From contig OY986438.1 in NCBI GenBank assembly GCA_963920525.1, forward strand, positions 53,083,753-53,147,752: DNA of 64,000 bases, written 5' to 3'. Below, in pieces: positions 31,830-44,220 of this stretch (the first letter of the stretch is position 1; each line of letters begins with the position of its first letter). Position numbers and translations under genes: made by a program. This DNA is from Dichetophora obliterata (Eukaryota > Arthropoda > Insecta > Diptera > Sciomyzidae). Below the pieces are notes generated by a model, which was given only the letters and a program-made list of their open reading frames with translations, was not told where the DNA came from and searched no databases.

Positions 31830-33134
31830 TACAGGGTCCGCCATCTAACTTTTTTTTTCAACTAGTGCTTATTTCATGAATGGTAACATTTAGCTCATGT
31901 CTGATTTGACAGATAATTAGTTTTATCTTTCCGCTGAACGAATATGGTGGTGTATACGCTTGAACAACGCTGGGAAATATTGCGACATTACTTTGAAAAT
32001 CATGGTAATGTTGCAGAATGTGTGCGAAAATTGCGTACGGATTTTGGAAGAAGAGAAGCACCGTCAGCTCCGTATGTTCGTTATCTTGTGAAAAAAGTGA
32101 AAGAAACTGGCATCTTCATCGATAAACCAAAGCGTGAAAAGTCAAAAGCAGTGCGTACACCCGAGAATATTGCGCTGTGGCAGAAAGTGTGCGTGAAGCG
32201 CCATCAACATCAATTCACCGTCGTTCTCAACAATTGAACATTTCGGAGACATCATTGAGACGAATTTTGCATAAAAACCTTGGTATGATGCCACACAAAG
32301 TCCAATTGGTTCAGGAATTGAAGCCAACTGACCATCCAATGCGTTTTCGCTTCGCTAAGTGGGCCTGCGATCGACTTACAATGATGCCGATTTTGCCAAA
32401 AAAATCATCTTTTCAGATGAAGCTCATTTTGATCTTGGCGGGTATGTAAACAAGCAAAATTGTCGCATTTGGGGCACAGAAAACCCGGGCACGCATACAT
32501 TGAAAAGCCGCTGCACCCAAAACGCGTCACTGTTTGGTTCGGATTTTGGTTCAGAGGCATAATTGGGCCATTTTTCTTCGAAAATGAGCAAGGAGTGGCC
32601 GTTACAGTCAATGGCGATCGTTATCAGGCCATGTTGAAAGAATTTTTGTTCACAAAAATTGAAAAGGAGGATATTGGCAACATTTGGTTTCAACAGGACG
32701 ACGCTACGTGCCACACAGCCGAAGCTACACTCGATGTTTTGCGCCCTGTTTTTGAAGATCGCATTATCAGCCGCAAAGCTGATGTCGTTTGGCCACCTCG
32801 GAGATACGATTTGACACCTTTGGACTATTATTTGCGGGGTGCCCTCACAGATAAGTGTTACGCCGACAAGTCAGAGACAATTGACGCTTTAAAGGACAAT
32901 ATTCGTGAAGCCATTGGTGAAATACAGCTGCACACAATCGATAATGTGCTTAAAAATTGGACCGATCGTGTAGGCTACTGCATGGCCAGCCGAGGCAGCC
33001 ATTTGAATAAAGTTATTTCAAATTATTAACCGGAATAATTGTAATTTCAAATAAAAAAATTAATTTGAGAAAATATCCAGTAGTTTTTTTTTAATAGAAT
33101 TTTCAAAAAAAAAAGTTATTTGGCGGACCCTTTA
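31830..33134 (+). mobile_element. second DD41D mariner, frameshifted
   Basis: TA flanks the element on both sides (31830-31831 and 33133-33134). The left TIR is CAGGGTCCGCCATCTAACTT and the complement of the right is AAGGGTCCGCCAAATAACTT. About 1.30 kb. It lies inside the hAT element and therefore inserted later. Confidence 0.88.
31944..33029 (+). pseudogene. mariner (DD41D) transposase, three frameshifts
   Basis: Start ATG at 31944 (MVVYTLEQRWEIL). The coding frame changes near 32170, near 32370-32400 and near 32470, then stays open to TAA at 33027-33029. Catalytic residues remain readable: D in IIFSDEAHF, D in WFQQDDATCH and D in DLTPLDYYLRG, with 41 residues between the last two. The usual FFLWG/YYLWG Trp is Arg here and the SPD Pro-Asp context is RYD. 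It differs clearly from the element at 21711 and is a separate lineage. Inactive. Confidence 0.88.
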
Positions 33135-33177
33135 TATCTGTACATGGTTTAAATGCAATAAGGTACAAAAAGTTATA

Positions 33178-33600
33178 TCAATTGAAATTATTCCAAAATG
33201 TTTCTTTCTGTCCTTGCGAGAAACAAACTCTTTCGCTGAATTCCATCGAATACAATTCATCTTTGTGAATGTGTATAAGTGCCGCATGAGTGAGTCGTTT
33301 CTGTGTCATAGTTGCTCGAAGGTACGTTTTAAGTCGTCTTAGTGCACTAAAAAAACGCTCAGATGAAGCTGCTGATGCAGGAACAGTCAAAAGCAAAGCA
33401 GTAAGTTTTTCAACTCAATTTAATATTTTTTTTTATAGTATCCGAATTTTTTGCAAATTGGGATACAATGCCACTACAATTTGAAGGTGTTTGGCCAGGC
33501 AATTGCTTCAGCATTTTAAGTTGCGCGTGGAGGTCGGTCCCATCAAAGTCATCTGCATAAAGATCTAGTTTTGCTTTTAGATTTTGTTCAGAAGGCACTT
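33178..33600 (-). pseudogene. hAT transposase C-terminal domain remnant
   Basis: Minus-strand segment 33178-33396 reads ...LTVPASAASSERFFSALRRLKTYL (core given as ASSERFFSALRRLK), the hAT dimerisation signature, followed by MTQKRLTHAALIHIHKD. Segment 33410-33598 upstream contributes LHAQLKMLKQLPG. The rest of the transposase, including its catalytic region, has been deleted. Confidence 0.85.
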
Positions 33601-34017
33601 TTCCGTAGAAGGCTTCGATTACAATATTACAGTATTAAGCTACATACTTAAGGGTGCTTTTAAACTGAAGTGGTGGGATTGCAGTAGAAATTCTACATTT
33701 TGTTCTATCTTTTTGCAAACACAGAGAAAGAAAATGGTTATCCGCAAGCATGCTTATGCAGAAGAGGAAAATATATAATACAAAAATATTATCGTTGGAA
33801 AAAAAACTGATATTTTGAATAACTTTTGAAGTTTTCTTTTTAAATTATTTATCTAGCTAAAAAAAGTGGGGGCAACTGCCCCTTTCCCCCCGCTTCCGAC
33901 GCCAATGCTGTTAACTCAAGTCTTCATTTTGTAAATGAAAAGATTTATAGGCTTATTTGAAATTATTTCTTAATTATTCCATACCAGAGTTAACTAATTT
34001 TGTGATTTAATTTAAAT

Positions 34018-34145
34018 AATTGAAATCAGTTTTGATTTAAATCAAATGATTTAAATCTTTTTTGATCTTTTTTGATTTAAATCAAATAATTGCAATCATT
34101 TTCGATTTAAATGAAATGATTGAAACCTTTTCTGATTTAAATCAA
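34018..34145. repeat. TTTGATTTAAATCAAATGATT minisatellite
   Basis: Repeated imperfect units around the palindrome TGATTTAAATCA, four copies or so, with variable spacers AATGATTGAAA and CTTTTTTGATC. Palindromic units of this kind can form cruciforms. Confidence 0.6.
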
Positions 34146-35264
34146 ATGAATGCATTCAAAACATAAATCGATATGATTGCTCCGAAATGAATTAAATATG
34201 ACCTTAAAGCAATCATCAATGATTGCTTTTAGAATTAAATCTTAATGATTTAGGGCTAAAATGATTGCAATCAGAAAGTAAACAAATCGCACAGACTTAA
34301 AAACAAAAATTAGATGTCTTTTACAGCTCTGCTCGGTATGCAGTGGTATATGCTAGCCTATCCCAGGCATTTTATTAGTGATCAATTGTTTTCGTTATTT
34401 ATATATTTTTTTATAAAATTTATAAATTTTTTTTTATTGAAATTTCGTACTAAAAATACTTTTGCCTTAATTTGTTTGGTCAAACAAAAGCCGTCGGATT
34501 TCTCCTTACATAATTTTTAATGGTGGGCTAATTTAATTATGTGGTGTTATTCATCGAATTCGTACTGAATGCAGTCTACTTAAAAAGTTTATCCGTATAT
34601 GATATAATCATATGTGTCATAGGTGTCACAGGTGTATTTTTTAATTTTCTTGAGAAAGCCTTTGAAGTTTTTTTTTTGTTTTTACAATATTTTTTATCAC
34701 CTAATCGTTGTTTTTACTTCTTTCCTTTACTAATTTTAATTTTCTTTTTTCCGTTTTTATTTTTTTTGAATAGTGAAAATGTTACACATCGTTCTTTGGA
34801 TTTTTCAAGCCCGCGTTGCTAGGCGTTATTCTAATATATTAGGAAATGGGGACAGCTTTTATGCTGGTCAAAAGTTTTTAAGATATATAAGAAGTGTTTC
34901 TGATATCAAATTAATGGACATTTTTAAAGACAATATAGTCGTTGTGCCAACAAAAACAGTTGTATTTTTTATTAACTTTTCAGGAGAGCAAGAAAACTGA
35001 ACTTTTTTCAGAGCATTTCTAGTACTGCGAGCTCATAAAATAAAAAAAATGAATTAGCCATTTCAGCCCTAGAAAGGACTTTGACCGAGCTTCTATTAAT
35101 CAACTGTGTTGTGCGTGTTATTATATGTTTAAACACAGCTGATCGAGAACTGGACTTGAGAGCTTAATGCCGACTCCGAACGGCAGTTACATGGCAGTTT
35201 TTACTCTCTGAGGTTTGCTATTGTCTGCAGAGAGGTGACAACCGACCAGAAAAATTATTTCAAT

Positions 35265-35362
35265 TGGAAAAACATTCTGTCTGAGCTGGAAGTGAACAAA
35301 GGCGACTGCGGTTCGCAAGCTTAGGGGCCACGCACTCTACCCACTAGGATACGGCCACCACG
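35265..35362 (-). repeat. tRNA-derived SINE-like unit, minus strand
   Basis: On the minus strand GGTGGCCGTATCCTAGTGGG is the A-box half and GCGAACCGCAG the middle part. The tail CCAGCTCAGACAGAATGTTTT matches the tail of the copy at 16855 in its core CCAGCT..ACAGAA. Supports a dispersed SINE family. Confidence 0.55.
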
Positions 35363-36710
35363 CCGAAGCTGCGAGCTCATAGCATATTTTAAACCATTCT
35401 AAATCCAAAGAGATAAAAAACAGCAAATGCAGGAATGTAGGCAATAGATAGAGTTAATAAAATATGTATTAAAATAAGTATATGCTCTACCCATAAGAAA
35501 TGGCAAAATTTTTCTTAGATACTTTTTTGTAGATCTTACCATCGTCTAAATTGTTTTTTGAGGTTTTTTAAAAACTGTTGTACTACAACGCCCTCTTGTG
35601 TTTTCTCTATTGGTCCCTTACATAGCTAGTAGCTGTAAAAAATTATCTGGTAAACAAAAGATATATATTGTACAAATTTAAAGTCAATTAAGGGTCATTC
35701 TAGTTCGACGGGCTGAAAAATATGCAATTTTCATTAATGTTTTTTGGAAAATGTAAAATATATATACATAGGTATATTTTAACGCCGGTAATTTCTGACA
35801 TCATTTTCACTTGATGACAGCTGTCTGAAATGTGTTTGTATTATTAGCTAAAAACCATACACTTTAAATAATATAAAAAATTGTTTTCTATGATATTTGA
35901 AGCGGTGTTGCCTAAAAACATACTTTCTTGATACTTACATATTTTTTTGAAAAGATTTTTTAACATATTTGAAATTCAATATTGTTTTTGGTTTGTACTG
36001 ATTTCCTTTTTTTTAAACATAACTTTTTCTCCTTTTTAAACTTAATTTGATACACAGCGCCTAGTCACATCGCGCACAGCAGAAGGTAAAATAATATAGC
36101 GTGGAGCACTGCAAAAATGTGCCTCCGCCTTCACACAAACGCTCAAAACTTTGCTAGTGGGTCGAGGTGGGTTCTGGTTCTTACATATTTATAAAATATC
36201 TAGTAAAAATGTTGATGTCTGAATTTTAAAAAAAGTGAAACTTTAGCACTCTTTAAGAATAAATAACCTTATAAAGTTTTAGTTTAACATTTAAAAATTC
36301 ACTGCATAAGTTTGAGTCAATATTAGAGTTGTATAAACCAAATAAAAATATTACTAAATCTATTTACGAAATCTTCATAAAATTTGTTTCGGTTTTAACT
36401 CTGTTTGGTATATATTTACAAGCTTGAAAAATATTTCGTATATTTGGAGAGTTTTATTGAAAATACCTAATTATTTTTTACAATTTTTACAATGAGGAAT
36501 TGAGAGATAGACATTTGGCTATGTAATAAAAATAAAAAATTCAAATGAACACATTTTTTAAAAACAGGAATTTTCCGCCGATTAGCCAGTATAGCGTTTT
36601 ACAAATATTTCAACTTGAACTTAATTTTTTTTTAAAAAAAAAACAAAAATCACAAAACTCGAAAAAATTTCATCAGCTCTGAATCAACCACCCCAAATTT
36701 GAGCCACTTT

Positions 36711-36971
36711 CAATCGCGTCGGAAGCGAATTTCATCTGGGGGGGCAGTACAAATGGGGGGGCAGTACAAATGGTGGTGCAAAAAAAGTTCACCAAAATTT
36801 CTTCACATGAAACATGAAGAAGAGAGAAAGAAGAGGAAAATATATAATACAAAAATAATATCGTTGTAAAAAAACTGATATTTTGAATAACTTTTCCTTT
36901 TAAATTGTTTATCTAGCTAAAAAAGTGGGGGGGCAACTGCCCACCTTTCCCCCCCGCTTCCGACGCCAATG
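36711..36971. mobile_element. 261 bp hAT deletion derivative (MITE)
   Basis: The element is flanked by an exact 8 bp duplication, GCCACTTT (36703-36710 and 36972-36979). It begins CAATCGCGTCGGAAGCG and ends CGCTTCCGACGCCAATG. Its left ~115 bp matches the left end of the 31533 hAT, and its right ~150 bp matches that element's right end, including TTATCTAGCTAAAAAA and the G/C runs. It is thus a derivative with the middle deleted. Confidence 0.9.
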
Positions 36972-36979
36972 GCCACTTT

Positions 36980-39754
36980 GCGTTGGTTCAGCCAAAATAT
37001 GCATAAATAAACATTTCAAGAGTAAAACTGAAAATATTTAAGTTGAGAAATTTAGTTGTAAGCCAAACAATAACGGCTCTTTTGTTAGTTCTTTATTAAA
37101 TTAAAAATATTTTTAAAAGCCTTACAAAAAAAAGACACTTTATTTAAACTGCAATTTGATAACTTACGTCTATATGCGAAGTAAGACAGCGTTAAGTTCA
37201 TGCTCGACATCTCAACAAAAATTTAAAATGTGATATATAAACTGAGATTTGTTTAAGAATATAAAACTTTTACAAATGTTCTGCAATCAATTTAAATCAT
37301 ACTCAAATCTTAATGTTTTTCACCAAAAAAAAACCATTTTAAAATCAACCCCAGGGAAAAATGCAAGCACACAAACTTTATGTGTCTGTTTGAATAGGAT
37401 TGAGTGTGAGTATGTCTGTTTGTAAGAGTAGATGTGGTGCCCGAACTATTACAAAACCAAATAGTTTTCATATCATTTTTCTTCAAAATAACACTGTGCG
37501 ATATATTCACACATTGTATGAGAAGAAGTCAGAAATGCAGGAGTCGCAGCCAGAAGCATCCTTTTTACTCAGTATACAAACAGACTCACATCCAAACACA
37601 CACACACTCACTTGAAAGATACCAACGCAAGACCAACCCCAGGCAGGAGATATGGTTATTTTTATATAACAGACTGCAACGTGGCGGACGAGGACCGAAG
37701 GATGATTGTGGCCGATCGATGTATGTGGGAGGCCAACAAGTTTGTCTTGTTGGTTGCTACCGATGTTTTTGAGTAGCTTCCACAGACTGTCATATCTAAA
37801 CGTCATATCATTCAACTGGTTGCTTCAGCAGCGCCATTCAAAGAATATTTATACGAGAATCCTTGGAGCGACATGCGTCTATGTGTTCAGGAGCAGTTAA
37901 GAGTTTGAGTTGTTTGACAAACAGCGAACACTTTGAACGAGGTGCAGTACTCTTTTACAAGTGGCTCAAATAATGCTGCCAAGAAATCCAATTTATTTTT
38001 CGATAGTAAGATTTTCGAAAGCATTATGAGCAGGCGGCTCTAACCATAAGCCACCAACTATACTACCAACCATCAACCATCGATCAGAGAGTATATGCAT
38101 TAAATAATAATAAAAAAGCAATAAAGCAGTCAAAACTACAACTTTGGGAAGCACGCGAATGCAAAGAGTTTTTCTACTACAACTACGAACAATCAGATCA
38201 ACAACTTTGCCACAAGCAAAACTTTAGCTACTTGACGCTTGCTGCTTCTGCTTCTGCCTCTTCTGGTTGGTGTTGGATGCCGAACAAATACGAATACTGC
38301 GAAAGCAATTAAAATTATTGCTTGGGAAAGTAATATTTCGCAAGTGCTAAACAAACACTCGACAGGAGCGCGTGAGTTGGAGTCCTTGACTATAATGGAT
38401 GATAAGCAGACTGCGAGCTGCGTTTCGAGGATTGAGTGGCGCTCACTCGGTATGAACGGAAACAATATTCGTTGAGCAAAAATATCAAACAAACGCTTTA
38501 TTGCCAAAAACTTTGCAATGAAGATGAAGTTGAATGAGAGGCGTTGAATGGGGGGGGTTGAGCAAATAAATGCATAAATGTACAAGCAGCTAAGCAAACC
38601 ATTTCAACAACAGCCTTACTAGGATCTAAAACTGTCAAGAGCACTATTATCACCACCTCACCACTTCATGCCGCAGACATGAATCATGAAAGAAAAAAGT
38701 CAAAATCTACTAAGCTTTCAAGTTCAATAAATATCAATAAAACCTGAAAACTCTGTAAGTTGCATAACATAGTTTTAGGTTTTTTTAGTCAGTTGCATAC
38801 AAAGCATTCCTTTCCACGGTCGTTTTTTGTCGTATGAATTAGTACTTAGTTGAAATAACCATTTTATTGTATACCTTGTATTCTTGTCAATGGTAAAGTT
38901 GATGTTTCCTTTATTTGTTTTCATTATAATTAGCTGGAATGAACCTTAAAATTTAACGTTGTGATTTGTTTTTTTTGGTTTTATATGTTTAAATCAGAAT
39001 ATGTAACCGATTAAATTATACAAGAGATCACGATTCAACGATATAAAAAACACGCTTTATCTATTTGTAAATCTTTAAATACGATACAGGTAGCAGCATG
39101 AAGATCGTGCGCCAACTTGTAGCTGTTGCTGTGACGTGCCACTGTCTATGGCTGAAACGATACAAAGGACTTCGAAGCCGCAATCGGAGTTGCCATTTGT
39201 GGCATCATGAAAAATGAAACGAGCTCAGAGACCGATCAGTGATAAGATCACGACGTTACCAATATCGATTGATTAAGCTAGCAGGCTAAGGAAACCATTC
39301 TCCAATTTACTGGTGCATCAGAAACATTCAAAAATAACTATTGTTAGCAAGCGCATGAAATAGTGTACGAAATGTACATAAGTCAACGTAGAATTGATCG
39401 ATATGGATTTTGAAAATTTTACGCTCAAATCAAATTTTGAGGGTAAGAAAAAAACCAATAACTGTTTTCTCTGTTTTAATACTAATGAAATGATACGTAA
39501 AATAGAGCGAACTGTGAACTTTTCATGAAATAAAGCTATCTTGTACTTTATGTGTGACATTCAAGTCTATTATTTTCATTTTTGTCTAAAAATTCGTTTA
39601 GTTTCGCTGTCTATCAAAACTTTAATCTCAATTCATACGGAGTACTCTCCGTAAAGCGGAGTAAATATAAAATCTACCCCTTATCCGTATTTTATAGTCG
39701 AAAGTGGCATCTATAAATTCAAAATCGTTAAAATACACACTAGTGTGAATTGCG
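36980..39754. other. repeat-poor stretch without supported gene
   Basis: From about 37400 to 39300 composition is more even and few repeats are visible, so this may be unique host DNA. Open frames of 60-134 codons exist on both strands (for example 38193-38597 minus) but none shows a domain, a signal peptide followed by conserved sequence, or convincing splice context. Some frames are inflated by CTT/CTG runs. Confidence 0.45.
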
Positions 39755-40115
39755 TCCTCGAAAGTGTAGTGGTAGCGCACTTGACTGTTACCCAGGGCTC
39801 CCGGGCTCAGGACATTAAAACACATCAATTTATGATTCTCAAAGTTTGTGAAGAAGATCACTAAGTAACTTTATTTGACTGAGGCAAAGGCATTACACTT
39901 GCCTCAGATTTAATCTCGGCCTTTGTAGTCTAGTGGAGAGTGCGCTAGACTATCAACCCAGACGTCCCTGGTTCGAATCCGGGTTCGGGCATGGTCCTTT
40001 TCACTTTCTTTGTTCTTCCCTATGTTTAAGAATTATGGAAAAATAAACATCCAATAGGGGCTGGAACTGCTTGCCGAGGTTAAAGCATAACACTAGCCTC
40101 GGTTAAAAACAATTC
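39755..40115 (+). repeat. two-unit tRNA-derived SINE-like element
   Basis: Unit 1 (39755-39917) has a tRNA-like head with GTGTAGTGGTAGCGCAC and CTCCCGGGCTCAGG, then a body ending in the hairpin GAGGCAAAGGC..TGCCTC. Unit 2 (39918-40115) has a better head, with GTAGTCTAGTGGAGAGTGC (A box) and GGTTCGAATCCGGG (B box/T arm), then a body ending CGAGGTTAAAGC..GCCTCGG. Each unit therefore repeats the order head, body, hairpin. Acceptor stems do not form, so neither is a working tRNA. Confidence 0.6.
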
Positions 40116-41959
40116 AAATTGTCTTTCACGGTTGTCTCGCCTAATCAAAAATTCACGTATGGTTCCAATCAATTCCTCAAAATAATCTATCCCTTTCCTT
40201 TCACGTCAAAGACCAAATCTTGTTTGTATAAGGCGCATTCTTTGGTTCTTTGATATTTAAAAAAAAAAATGCCACATATGAGTACTGCTTTCTACCACAC
40301 TAAGAACATTTCTACACAAAAAAGTTTAACTTTATTACTTTCTATCCACCCTCCAAATAACTTTCACCCATCCTCCGAACCAACGCAATGATAGGTGGCA
40401 TCCCCAAGCATTGGTTCAATCGAAAAAAATTGCAGCCCTTGAAAACTTTAAACTGATGGCATTTCTTGTTTTCTATTTGCTCAAGAGATCTAACTGAGGA
40501 CTGACAAATTTATTGCACATATCAAATGCCGTTGGATTTTCGTCTCTAACAATTTTATCCCAACTAACCGAAAAATTTTAGATTGGGCCTTCCTCGACCT
40601 GGTCTAGCCATCGTAGGTGTGTTATTTCCTTATTATTGACCATTAGCTCATTCATTTTTATGACAGACATAACCCAGCCTGCGTAGTCACTGAATAGACA
40701 GCTCGAGGTTCATTCGGATGATTAGCTTTATCTCTAAGTAACCTGTTGTAACAGCAGTTAATTACTTTTCGAAAACAGTGACGTCTCTCTTCTATATATA
40801 GCGTATACAAGAAGCTTAAATCTTTGTAGAAAATGATGATGTACATACACCAGCCCTTCATGGTGATGTAAAAGAAATCACAAGATACGAGACGGCTTGT
40901 CAAAAACCTCCTTCGGTGTTAAAGGCTTCGTAGAGATCCTTTCCTACTTTGACGGAAAGGATCAAAGTAAGGATCAAAGGATCAAAGCTCAACGAAATTC
41001 TGGATAATTTTATCAGCTTTGCAGATTAAGTGAATCATAGCTTATTTTATGCAGTGCATACTTTTAACTTTAGGGCTTTATTACAAAAAAAACTAAACAT
41101 AAAAATATAGAAAAGAATATAGTCATCCCAATTATTTCAAAAATTTCATTGGAGTTATAACTATCAAACTCAGCCATTTTACTATTTTTGCTTTCTCATT
41201 GCATTCTCATTGGTTTCAGATTTTATATGAGCTGTCAACTTCGTTTTGACAGTTACGGTCACCGGCTCTCCGCCCTAACAATACCTTGTCTAGTCTTACC
41301 ATGTCCCCATCCCTTCGTCAGGGAATAATAAAAATGTAACTTGCAAATTAAACTTGTCGTAGAATGATAACGCGACTTGTTTTTTCCTTATCATTTTTTT
41401 ATATATTGATTTATTGGGGACTCAATTCATGCTCAAAAATCTACAAAACATGTGTGAGAACCTCACAAATACTTGATTGTGACAAGCCATTCTAATGGTC
41501 TTTTTCAACTCCAGTTTGGTAGCCACCTTCAGCAAGTACTCAGTTTTTCGATTGCAGGTACTGCGCTCGATTTCTTTGTAATTGGAAGTGAACACGCACA
41601 GTGTACCGAGGTGGACAAATTTAGGCATGAAAAAAAAATTGCCATAACTTTGTAAAAGCAAGTATGCAAATTTATTGTTAGAAGTCTTAATTATGAACGT
41701 CATAAAGTATTTTGCGGTATCTTTCCGTTTGTGGTATTTATGGTCTTTAAATGCAGGTACAACAATTTCAGTTTTTATAGATTTGTACTCAATATTGTCT
41801 GAAATCGCAAAATTTTGGAACTATTCTTATACAAAACTTTAACAATGATATATTTCATAAGTTCTTGGGTAAAGAAAATATACTTAAAAATATAAATGAA
41901 AAAATTTTCATATTTCACAAAAGATCCTACAAATCCAAACAAACCTAGATTTCTATATA
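40116..41959. other. gene-free stretch
   Basis: No supported gene. A local cluster of AAGGATCAAAG words lies at 40960-40990. Fragments near 41270-41340 include an AATAAAAA signal but no open frame leads to it. Confidence 0.5.
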
Positions 41960-42500
41960 CAATTAAAGACAAATGGCATTTTTTTTATATTTAAGTTTGC
42001 CTTAAAATATGTCCTTTTTAACACATTCCCATAATTTGGTCTAAAACAACTTAAAAGCAAGGATTTTATTACCACTTTTGAAACCATGTTTTGACAAAAA
42101 TGAGTAAATTTATATGAAAAAATTACAAATATTTCATAAAGTTTCCAACTCAATTAAAGAACAACAACATTTTATTTTTTTATTTTTGAATATTTCATAA
42201 AAGAACTCCTTCTCAACCCATTCCCACAATTTTGGCCGAAACTCAAAAATAAAGATTTTATGACCTGCTCCTTGGAGCATGTTTTGAAGAAAATGTTCTA
42301 GTTAATATGAAAAAAATAAAAAAATTTGCATTAAGTTTCAAGCGCAATTAAAAATGCATTTATTTTAAAGTGTATATGTTTTTTTATGTATGTGTTAAAA
42401 TATGTATTTCCCAAAATTTAATCTAAGACTACTTTCAAATAAGAATTTTCTGACCAATTTTCTGAAGCATGTTTTGAAGAAAATGAGCACCAACTGCGTA
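41960..42500. repeat. ~190 bp tandem repeat, three diverged copies
   Basis: The anchor CATGTTTTGA recurs at about 42085, 42278 and 42468, giving periods of 193 and 190 bp. Each copy also shares the order CCCA(T/C)AATTT, GATTTTAT, CATGTTTTGA, AAAATG and (in the first two) AAGTTTC(C/A)A..CAATTAAA. Confidence 0.65.
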
Positions 42501-42689
42501 CCAAAAAATACATGATGAGGGGACAATGAACGTTTGAAACAAAAAAAAAAAGAGCCTAATTTAAAGCTTTACTGTGCAAAGACATAGAGACTTGTAATTA
42601 ATTTTTATGCATTTTTTTCTTGCTAGGTGGCTTCGAAAAATAAAGACATTTTCAGCCAGGACCAAGACTTCTGGAGTTATACGCTGATC

Positions 42690-43390
42690 TGATGTCTGAT
42701 ATTAACTTGAACTGAAAAAAATTTTCTTGATTCAATTTATCAATTTGCTGAAAACAAGAATAATTTGCTTAATTTGAGAAATTTATTTTCTTTGAACTTA
42801 GAACACTTTGCTTGAATTAAGCAAACCATTTACTGATATTTATTATAATTTGCTTGATTTGAGAAATTTATTTTACTTGAATCGAGAAAAATTTGATTGA
42901 TTCAAGTTAACAATTTGCTGAAAACTGGAATAAATTGCTTGATTTGAATTATTCATTTTCCTATTTATTTCCTAGCTGGAGGAAAATGCACAAACACAAA
43001 AACAAAAAATTTCGGAATATTGTGTTTTGTATTATTGACGTAAAAAATTTATAGTCTCTCTTTATTATAGTCTTTTCACAATAAATGTTTTAAGTTGAGT
43101 TTGTTTTTATTTTTTCTAACGTGCAATGTCACCTTAATTTAAAAATATTTTTAATATCTAACTGCGTTTGCCTAAACTAAGAAAATATTTTTGTAATATT
43201 ATATTTTATTCTTGTTTCAAGCAATGATTTATTTTACTCAATTATAGCAAAAAATGCTCCTTATAAATTTTTTCTTAATTCTAGTTTTTAATGCTTCATT
43301 TGAACAAAAGGGACTTAATGTTTAAGTTTCTTAAATCAAGCAAAGTATTTTCTTAATATAAGAATATTGTTCTTTTCGTGTGTGTGAAAA
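42690..43390. repeat. A+T-rich repeat of TTTGCTTGATTTGAGAAATT words
   Basis: Words TTGCTTGATTTGAG, AATTTATTTT and CAATTTGCTGAAAAC recur irregularly from 42690 to 42960, and related words (AATCAAGCAAAGTATTTTC) reappear near 43335. The period is irregular, about 150 bp for the first two copies. Confidence 0.45.
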
Positions 43391-43779
43391 TATTTTTAGA
43401 AACTAGTCATAAAGAGTTAAGTAATATTAGTTTAAATCATACCCGTAAAAACTCTTGAGAATTATCCAATAAAGATCTTTTCCGTATATAACTACTTTCA
43501 TCAGATCCTTCTATATTTGTTCAAATAAAAATATATAAAAAAAATAATGATAATGAAATCACTGAATTTATTTTAAATGAAGAAGACAACAATGATGACA
43601 CAATTGATTTCATTTCTTATCTCAATTTCTCTGACTTTGTGTAGAGTGACTCTACGAATTACTCTGATGATAGTCAATAATTTCCTCTGTAAATTTCTTT
43701 CTTCCTTAAGACTTATTTAAAATTTAAACAAACCTATTTTTTTAATAAAATAATTATACGAAAATTTAGTGAACCAAGT

Positions 43780-44220
43780 AAAAACTAAACAAGTTAATTT
43801 CTTTTCTTATACTATTTAAAACTCGAGATGTTACACTCTTATTCCCAATTTTGTGTGGGAGGTGGGTAAAGAGCGCGGCGAATATTGATGAAATTTATAT
43901 ATGATTATTATGCGAATCTAGTAAATAAAAAAATTAGTTAATTTCCTTTCTTATACTTTTTTCAACTTGAAATGTTGTACTTTTATTATTTATTTTGTAT
44001 TGGAGGTGGACGAAGGTAGATCTGCAGATCTTGATGATATTTTAACATGGTAATAACGTAAATCTAGTGAATAAAAAATTATTTAATTTCGTTTCTTACA
44101 CTTATATATAGAGATATAGAATTTTTATTGTTATTTTTGTATGAGAGATGGGCGAAATGAGTATCCGATATTGATGAAATTTTATGTGGCGTTTTATATA
44201 TATAAAAAATAGTAACACAT
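43780..44220. repeat. ~144 bp tandem repeat, three copies
   Basis: The anchor TTTCTTA(T/C)AC recurs at about 43804, 43948 and 44092. Each copy has GGAGGTGG or GAGATGG, then GATATTGATGA or near matches, then AATCTAGT(A/G)AATAAAAAA. Confidence 0.6.

Larger units (their letters stand above)
31533..33907. mobile_element. internally deleted hAT element carrying a mariner
   Basis: The element starts CAAGCGCGTCGGAAGCG and ends CGCTTCCGACGCCAATG. It is flanked by an exact 8 bp duplication, CTGTTAAC (31525-31532 and 33908-33915). It encodes a hAT dimerisation domain on the minus strand. A mariner occupies 31832-33132, so the hAT portion is only about 1.07 kb. The 261 bp copy at 36711-36971 shares both of its ends. 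Confidence 0.9.
33916..36702. other. gene-free stretch with minisatellite and SINE
   Basis: Apart from the minisatellite at 34018-34145 and the tRNA-derived unit at 35265-35362, no gene or element boundary is recognised. A 75-codon open frame at 34773-35000 has no known features. Confidence 0.5.

Noticed and set aside
33398..33442. An intron (GTAAGTTTTT to TTTTTATAG) on the plus strand
   Set aside because: The flanking coding sequence is the hAT domain on the minus strand, so plus-strand splice signals there are coincidental.
34773..35000. A 75-codon host gene
   Set aside because: Compositionally similar to flanking noncoding DNA and without any family motif.
38193..38597. A secreted or membrane protein of 134 codons on the minus strand
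   Set aside because: Hydrophobic stretches come from CTT/GAA-type runs and A+T bias. No conserved motif and no transcription signals in proper order.
39915..39992. A functional tRNA gene (ATC-like anticodon)
   Set aside because: A and B boxes are good but the acceptor ends do not pair, and the anticodon is not the normal one for its resemblance. It is the head of a SINE-like unit.
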